Assembly (NCBI GenBank): GCA_023437885.1
Contig: JAEZFH010000330.1
Coordinates: 1-10,581, forward strand
Length of the DNA: 10,581 nucleotides
Origin: Bacillota bacterium
GTDB lineage: Bacteria > Bacillota > Clostridia > Lachnospirales > Lachnospiraceae
Direction of reading: 5' to 3'
Positions 6,433-10,581 of this stretch are shown here, piece after piece (within the stretch, counting starts at the first letter, position 1; each line of letters begins with the position of its first letter). The position numbers and the translations under genes were made by a program. The notes under the pieces are model-generated. The model made no database searches. It saw only the letters and a program-made list of their open reading frames with translations, and had not been told where the DNA came from.

Positions 6433-6470
6433 TTCCGGGATTAGGAGATACTGCACAAAGTTGGCTCCAT

Positions 6471-6499
6471 TGATCAGATGCAAATGTAACGTCTGATCA
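6471..6499. repeat. Inverted repeat, 8-bp arms
   Basis: TGATCAGA (6471-6478) and TCTGATCA (6492-6499) are exact reverse complements separated by 13 bases, just after the tail-collar gene stop. No T run follows, so termination is unlikely. It could be a regulator-binding site or an mRNA 3' hairpin. Apart from this and the palindrome at 6578-6627, I see nothing gene-like between 6433 and 6673. Confidence 0.6.
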
Positions 6500-6555
6500 C
6501 TAAGGGGTATACGGGAAACATATGCTTTATATCATAGCTGAGTCATAGAAGCTTG

Positions 6556-6584
6556 TTGCATTTGCGGAAGGAATAGCGTATAAT
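6556..6584 (+). promoter_or_regulatory. Candidate promoter of the TetR-GH2 unit, overlapping a palindrome
   Basis: TTGCAT (6556-6561) and a perfect TATAAT (6579-6584) are 17 bases apart. The -10 box is in the left arm of the 23-bp palindrome at 6578-6627, so transcription would start near 6591, inside the arm. Such a transcript would lack most of the left arm and could not form the full terminator hairpin, while readthrough from upstream would. A regulator bound to the palindrome would also block this promoter. Confidence 0.55.
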
Positions 6585-6627
6585 AAAAACCAGAAAACTA
6601 AAACTAGTTTTCTGGTTTTTATTATAC
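6578..6627. terminator. Perfect 23-bp-arm palindrome, probable bidirectional terminator
   Basis: Bases 6578-6600 are the exact reverse complement of 6605-6627, with AAAC between. The stem contains AAAACCAGAAAACTA on the left and its complement on the right, so a T-rich run follows the GC-containing core on both strands. It would end upstream transcripts on the + strand and could end any minus-strand transcript. The left arm also carries a TATAAT promoter box, and an operator role for the adjacent TetR protein is possible. Confidence 0.8.
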
Positions 6628-6673
6628 AGGATTAAAAGAATACCGATATAAGGACAGCGGATTGGAGAGTACA

Positions 6674-7132
6674 ATGGAATTAAAGGAAAGAGTAATAGAT
6701 GCGGTTATAGATGCGTTCAACGAGAAGGGGCTAAAATTTACAATGGATGATATTGCAAAGCATATGGGGATCAGTAAACGGACTCTCTACACGGTAGTGC
6801 GGGATAAGGAAGCTCTGTTTCTGGAAGCGGTGGATACTGTTTTTGGAGATATCAAAAAAGGAGAGAAAATGATATTAGAGGATTCCACCCTCGATTCTCT
6901 TGAGAAACTGAAGAGGATTCTGATCTATCTTCCTAACCGGTATCAGGCCATTGATTTCAGGCAGCTCTATGAGCTGAAGAGTAAGTATCCCAAAATCTAT
7001 GCAAAGATTGAGAACCGGCTGGAAACGGACTGGGACGCTACCTTCCGCATTATGGAACAAGCAATGGAGGAGGGCAAAATCAGAAAAATCAATCTGCAGG
7101 TATTTCAGGCGGTTTTCAGCGGAACAATTTAA
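6674..7132 (+). CDS. TetR/AcrR family transcriptional regulator, cut by an in-frame stop
   Basis: TetR-type repressors bind an operator as dimers and release it when a ligand enters the C-terminal domain. Start ATG 6674 follows GGAGAG (6664-6669); a TTG at 6662 overlaps the ribosome site. The N-terminal DNA-binding domain is intact: FTMDDIAKHMGISKRTLYTV (residues 22-41) is the helix-turn-helix, followed by RDKEALFLEAVD. The ligand domain runs to FQAVFSGTI (144-152), then TAA at 7130-7132. The same frame continues past the stop for 34 more codons with clear TetR-like helix content, so the protein seems to have lost its last fifth (to about 187 residues in the intact form). That part normally helps form the dimer. 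The gene sits 94 bases (from 7237) before the GH2 enzyme and probably once controlled it. Function of the truncated form is doubtful. Confidence 0.82.
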   Translation: MELKERVIDAVIDAFNEKGLKFTMDDIAKHMGISKRTLYTVVRDKEALFLEAVDTVFGDIKKGEKMILEDSTLDSLEKLKRILIYLPNRYQAIDFRQLYELKSKYPKIYAKIENRLETDWDATFRIMEQAMEEGKIRKINLQVFQAVFSGTI

Positions 7133-7237
7133 TATTACTTAAGCCGCAGGGTGTTGATCGACGGCCGGCTGGAGTATGAGGATGCCCTGCAGCAGACGCT
7201 GGACATTTTGATGGAGGGGATACAAATCAGAGGATAA
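7133..7237 (+). pseudogene. Severed C-terminal end of the TetR gene, in frame after the stop
   Basis: Reading on in the same frame after TAA 7130-7132 gives 34 codons ending at TAA 7235-7237. They encode YYLSRRVLIDGRLEYEDALQ and then QTLDILMEGIQIRG. The D-x-x-x-x-Y-E-D-A-L then L-D-I-L-M-E-G-I pattern is typical of the last helix of TetR proteins of this size. No start codon with a ribosome site precedes it. A single base change in a codon such as GAA or CAA would explain the TAA; a base-calling error is the main alternative. Confidence 0.8.
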
Positions 7238-7331
7238 GGACGGGGAAGGGGAAAAGAGCATGGCGGTGCCGGTGTAATCCCCGGCAAAAACGATTGGTGC
7301 GCAGAAAGCAGGCACAGGAATGGAGGGAAAG

Positions 7332-9785
7332 ATGACGGAGCAGATCAATCTGAATGATGGCTGGAGGTATCGTAGGGAGTTTCATAAGGAGATGCTGGAG
7401 CCCGGCTATGATGAAAACGAAGCGGAGGAGGTGAGATTACCGCATACCAGTATAGTTACTCCGTTTCATTATTTTGACGAGGAGATTTATCAATTCATCA
7501 GCTGCTACCGTAGGTGTCTTTATGCGAAGGAGGAGTGGCGGAACAGGCAGGTACTGCTGACTTTCGAGGCAGTGGGTCATATTGCAGAGGTATATGTGAA
7601 CCATGTGCTGGCAGGAAAGCATGAGGGAGGATATACTGCTTTCACCGTGGATCTTACACCCTATTTAAATTATGGAGAAGAGAATATCCTTGCCGTCAAG
7701 GTGGACAGCAGGGAGAGCAACAATCTGCCACCGTTTGGTAATGTGATCGACTATCTGACCTATGGAGGCATCTATCGGGAGGTATCCCTTAAAATCTGCG
7801 AGAGGGTATCTCTGGAGGATGTATTTATTATGACGGGTGATGTATCAGACCCCTTGATCCAGGATATCAAGGAAGTGGAGCTGCAGGTAACCCTTCGGGG
7901 CTTCTCCGGAAAGGAAGATAAGAAGCAGCTGCATTATTCCATCATGGATTGCTCGGGCAATCTTATCTATGATGGCAAAGCGTCACTGGCGCAGCCGCTG
8001 ACCAGGCTGAATTTCACTGTGAGCGGGGTTCGGAATTGGGAATTGGAGAAGCCTGAATTATATTACCTGGATTTGGAATTGTACGAAGATAGCAGAAGCG
8101 GCAATCTGTTGGAGCAGAGGAGGATACGCTTCGGATTTCGTATCTGTGAATTCAAAAAGAACGGTTTTTATTTGAATCACAAAAGAATTAAGCTGGTGGG
8201 GCTTAACCGGCACCAAAGCTTTCCCTATGTGGGATATGCCATGCCGAAGCGGCAGCAGCAAAGGGATGCTGAGATTTTAAAATTTGAGCTTGGGGTAAAT
8301 GCGGTGCGTACCTCCCATTATCCCCAATCCAGACATTTTATCGAACGCTGTGATGAATTGGGGCTGTTGGTATTCACAGAGCTTCCCGGCTGGCAGCATA
8401 TCGGGGACGAAGCGTGGAAGAATATAGCGGTTCAACAGGTTCAGGAGATGGTGGTACAATACCGGAACCACCCCTCCATAATCCTATGGGGAGTCCGGAT
8501 TAATGAATCCCAGGATGACGATGCATTTTATTCACGGACGAATCAGCTTGCCCATGAACTGGACCCCGGACGGCAGACGGGAGGTGTCCGCTATCTCAGA
8601 AAAAGCAGCCTGCTGGAGGATGTCTATACCTATAATGATTTTCTTCATAACGGCAAGACGCCCGGTCTCAGTCCGAAGCGGGAGATTACCTCGAAGTCAG
8701 AAGCTCCGTATCTGGTATCGGAATACAATGGGCATATGTATCCGGCAAAGTCCTTTGATGACGAGGAGCACCGGCTGGAGCATGCCCTGAGGCATGCCAG
8801 GGTCCTGGAGGATTTGTTTGGGCAGGAGGATATCGCAGGCGGCTTTGGCTGGTGTATGTTTGATTATAATACCCATAAGGACTTCGGCAGCGGGGATCGT
8901 ATCTGCTATCACGGAGTGATGGATATGTTCCGGAATGCGAAGCTGGCGGCCTCGGTCTATGCCAGTCAGGGAGAAGGGACAGCAGTTTTTGAACTGAGCT
9001 CCTCGTTGGATATCGGAGATCATTCGGCTGGGAATATCAAGGGAGTCTATGCCTTTACCAATGCCGATTCCATCCGGGTGTATAAGAATGACCTTTTTGT
9101 GAAGGAGTTCTATCCGGAGAAAACCCGCTATCCCAACCTTCCCCATCCGCCGGTACGGATTGATGATTTTATTGGTGAGCTGTTGGAGAAGGAGGAGCGT
9201 TACAGCCATAAAACTGCGGAGGCAATGAAGCAGATTCTTTTTGCTGTGAAGGAGCATGGACCCAATCATCTTCCCCTTCGTTATAAGCTGAAGATGGGAT
9301 GGCTGATGCTGCGGGAGCACCTGACGCTGGAGGACGGAGCCAGGCTTTACTATAAATATATCGGAGGCTGGGGCGGTCAAACCACTGCCTTCCGGTTTGA
9401 AGCAATCCGTAACGGCAAAGTGGTAAAAGCCATTATCAGGAAACCCTCCGGTCAGCCAAAGCTTCTGATCTTGGCGGATACAGCACAGCTTACGGAGGCA
9501 GAGAGCTACGATGTTGCGGCGGTTCGGCTTCGTGCAGTGGATGAGTGGGGAAATCTTCTGCCATATTGCCAATTGCCGGTTACGCTCAAGACAGAGGGTG
9601 CCATTGAACTGATCGGTCCATCGGTGATAAGCCTTCAGGGAGGAATGGGCGGAACCTATGTAAGAACCGTAGGCAGTTCCGGGGAAGGAACGTTGTCCCT
9701 GTTACAGCCGCAGCTGGGGAATTACAAGATTGTTTTCCGGGTTCATAAAGTCAACTACCATAAGACTTCTACGGAGGATAATTAA
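7332..9785 (+). CDS. Glycoside hydrolase family 2 enzyme, beta-galactosidase-like
   Basis: Predicted to cleave a non-reducing beta-linked sugar, most likely galactose, by a retaining mechanism in the cytoplasm; no signal peptide is visible. Start ATG 7332 is preferred over ATG 7320 because GGAGGG (7322-7327) fits it. The 817 residues form an N-terminal jelly-roll sugar-binding domain (about 5-155, with YRRCLYAKEEW and GHIAEVYVNHVLAGKHEGGY), an Ig-like domain (about 160-270), then a TIM barrel (about 275-545). Glu392 in WGVRINES is the likely acid/base and Glu464 in LVSEYNGHMYP the nucleophile. The beta-glucuronidase Asn-x-Lys signature is not evident, so galactoside is favoured. The C-terminal 260 residues hold beta-rich domains interrupted by a helix-rich stretch at about 608-678. 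It is followed after 62 bases by a sugar symporter, and preceded by a broken TetR gene; no separate promoter is clear, so it probably shares a transcript with that gene. Confidence 0.92.
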   Translation: MTEQINLNDGWRYRREFHKEMLEPGYDENEAEEVRLPHTSIVTPFHYFDEEIYQFISCYRRCLYAKEEWRNRQVLLTFEAVGHIAEVYVNHVLAGKHEGGYTAFTVDLTPYLNYGEENILAVKVDSRESNNLPPFGNVIDYLTYGGIYREVSLKICERVSLEDVFIMTGDVSDPLIQDIKEVELQVTLRGFSGKEDKKQLHYSIMDCSGNLIYDGKASLAQPLTRLNFTVSGVRNWELEKPELYYLDLELYEDSRSGNLLEQRRIRFGFRICEFKKNGFYLNHKRIKLVGLNRHQSFPYVGYAMPKRQQQRDAEILKFELGVNAVRTSHYPQSRHFIERCDELGLLVFTELPGWQHIGDEAWKNIAVQQVQEMVVQYRNHPSIILWGVRINESQDDDAFYSRTNQLAHELDPGRQTGGVRYLRKSSLLEDVYTYNDFLHNGKTPGLSPKREITSKSEAPYLVSEYNGHMYPAKSFDDEEHRLEHALRHARVLEDLFGQEDIAGGFGWCMFDYNTHKDFGSGDRICYHGVMDMFRNAKLAASVYASQGEGTAVFELSSSLDIGDHSAGNIKGVYAFTNADSIRVYKNDLFVKEFYPEKTRYPNLPHPPVRIDDFIGELLEKEERYSHKTAEAMKQILFAVKEHGPNHLPLRYKLKMGWLMLREHLTLEDGARLYYKYIGGWGGQTTAFRFEAIRNGKVVKAIIRKPSGQPKLLILADTAQLTEAESYDVAAVRLRAVDEWGNLLPYCQLPVTLKTEGAIELIGPSVISLQGGMGGTYVRTVGSSGEGTLSLLQPQLGNYKIVFRVHKVNYHKTSTEDN

Positions 9786-9847
9786 CTACAGCAAAAGAAA
9801 ATACCGGAAGAGGAGTGCAAAAACTAGATTGGAAAGAGGAGAAGGCG

Positions 9848-10581
9848 ATGAACTTAACAAGAAAAGAAAAGATATCTTATGGTTTGGGTGCAGTCGGAAA
9901 GGATATGGTGTATTGCATTGTTTCCGGCTTTCTGCTGTACTATTATAATACCGTGCTGGGAATCAGCGCCACCTTTATCGGGATTTTGTTCCTGATAGCA
10001 AGGATTTTGGATGCGGTAAATGACCCCTTCATGGGTATTATCGTGGAGAAAACGAATACCCGGATGGGCAAATTCCGTCCCTGGCTGCTCATTGGAACGG
10101 TATTAAGTGCGCTGTCCTTATATGCCTTGTATTCAGTTCCGCGGTCTTTGTCAGGAACCGGACTGCTGATTTATGCATCTGTGGCATACATAATCTGGGG
10201 AACCACCTACACGTTGATGGATATCCCTTATTGGTCCATGATCCCTGCCATTACCCAGAACAGCAAGGACAGGGAAACGATATCGGTGATTGCCCGCAGC
10301 TGTGCCGGCTTCGGCTTCGCCATTCCGACCGCCTTAACCATGGTTCTGGTTCCGATTCTGGGAAGGGGGGATGACCGGGACGGATTTCAGATCCTTGCCG
10401 GGAGCATCAGTGTATTGTTTATTGCGGCCATAACCGTAACCGTAGCAAATGTGAAGGAAAAGACGAAGCCGATGCTTCGCACCCCCAGGATCAGGGAGAT
10501 GTTTCGGGCCTTGTTTTGCAATGACCAAGCCCTGGCGGTGGTAATAACCATTGTAATTTTTAATGCCTCGGTCTATCTTAC
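9848..10581 (+). CDS. GPH-family cation:sugar symporter (MelB-like), N-terminal part
   Basis: Imports glycosides across the membrane with Na+ or H+; the frame is open to the window edge, giving 244 residues of a protein usually about 450-480 long. Start ATG 9848 follows AGGAG (9837-9841) at six bases. Multiple hydrophobic helices are visible. The conserved charged positions of E. coli MelB are present at almost identical numbering: Lys18-Asp19 in GAVGKDM, Asp55 and Asp59 in RILDAVNDPFMG, the loop TRMGKFRPW (71-79), and Asp125 in YTLMDIPYWSMIP (MelB Asp124). These residues bind sugar and coupling cation in MelB, so the transport mechanism should be conserved. Substrate is not determined by this: relatives carry melibiose, glucuronides or xylosides. 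Adjacency to the GH2 enzyme suggests a beta-galactoside or similar. Confidence 0.92.
   Translation, partial: MNLTRKEKISYGLGAVGKDMVYCIVSGFLLYYYNTVLGISATFIGILFLIARILDAVNDPFMGIIVEKTNTRMGKFRPWLLIGTVLSALSLYALYSVPRSLSGTGLLIYASVAYIIWGTTYTLMDIPYWSMIPAITQNSKDRETISVIARSCAGFGFAIPTALTMVLVPILGRGDDRDGFQILAGSISVLFIAAITVTVANVKEKTKPMLRTPRIREMFRALFCNDQALAVVITIVIFNASVYL

Noticed and set aside
7268..7285. GCCGG/CCGGC stem between the TetR remnant and the GH2 gene
   Set aside because: The stem is five base pairs with an eight-base loop and is followed by A residues and not T, so it does not support a terminator.
8697..9572. A 291-codon open frame on the minus strand inside the GH2 gene
   Set aside because: It lies fully antisense to a well-supported family member, has no recognisable domain or ribosome site, and is a codon-bias shadow.

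Overview
The window looks like chromosomal DNA from a low-to-moderate-GC Gram-positive anaerobe, most likely a Clostridia/Lachnospiraceae relative. This rests on strong AGGAGG-type ribosome binding sites, U-tract intrinsic terminators, TTGACA/TATAAT promoters, and the protein families present (DUF4173-type membrane protein, Firmicute rhamnosyltransferase-like GT2 enzymes, class I IlvC, a GPH sugar symporter). All genes read on the + strand. The species assignment is inference.

Layout. 1-795: C-terminal part of a multi-pass DUF4173/DUF4153-like membrane protein, open at the left edge. 951-1406: a small four-helix membrane protein of unknown function. 1458-1596: two near-identical palindromes about 106 bp apart, in the leader of the next gene. 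1635-2624 and 2790-3719: two family-2 glycosyltransferases resembling rhamnosyl/O-antigen transferases. 3761-3883: seven to eight 13-14 bp tandem repeats running into an intrinsic terminator. 4027-4286: a consensus promoter and a ~220 nt hairpin-rich leader. 4287-5892: ilvN then ilvC, closed by a strong terminator at 5953-5996. 6163-6432: an 89-residue stand-alone phage tail-collar-like protein with its own promoter. 6471-6627: an 8-bp inverted repeat, then a perfect 23-bp-arm palindrome that looks like a bidirectional terminator and also carries the -10 box of a promoter for the next gene. 6674-7237: a TetR regulator interrupted by an in-frame TAA. 7332-9785: a GH2 beta-galactosidase-like enzyme. 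9848-right edge: a MelB-like GPH cation:sugar symporter, cut by the window.

How it works together. IlvN (regulatory subunit of acetohydroxyacid synthase) and IlvC (ketol-acid reductoisomerase) form a two-gene branched-chain amino acid operon; the catalytic subunit IlvB is not here. The TetR remnant, GH2 enzyme and symporter form a plausible uptake-and-hydrolysis unit for a beta-linked galactoside: the symporter imports the glycoside and the signal-less GH2 enzyme cleaves it in the cytoplasm. The regulator appears broken, so the unit may have lost its local control. The glycosyltransferase pair probably acts on a surface polysaccharide, but no other genes of such a locus are visible.

The points most worth a second look are the interrupted TetR gene, the structured ilvN leader (not a recognisable T-box), the twin palindromes before the glycosyltransferases, the tandem repeats that can compete for a terminator arm, and the compact tail-collar orphan. 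I found no CRISPR array, insertion sequence, tRNA or rRNA.
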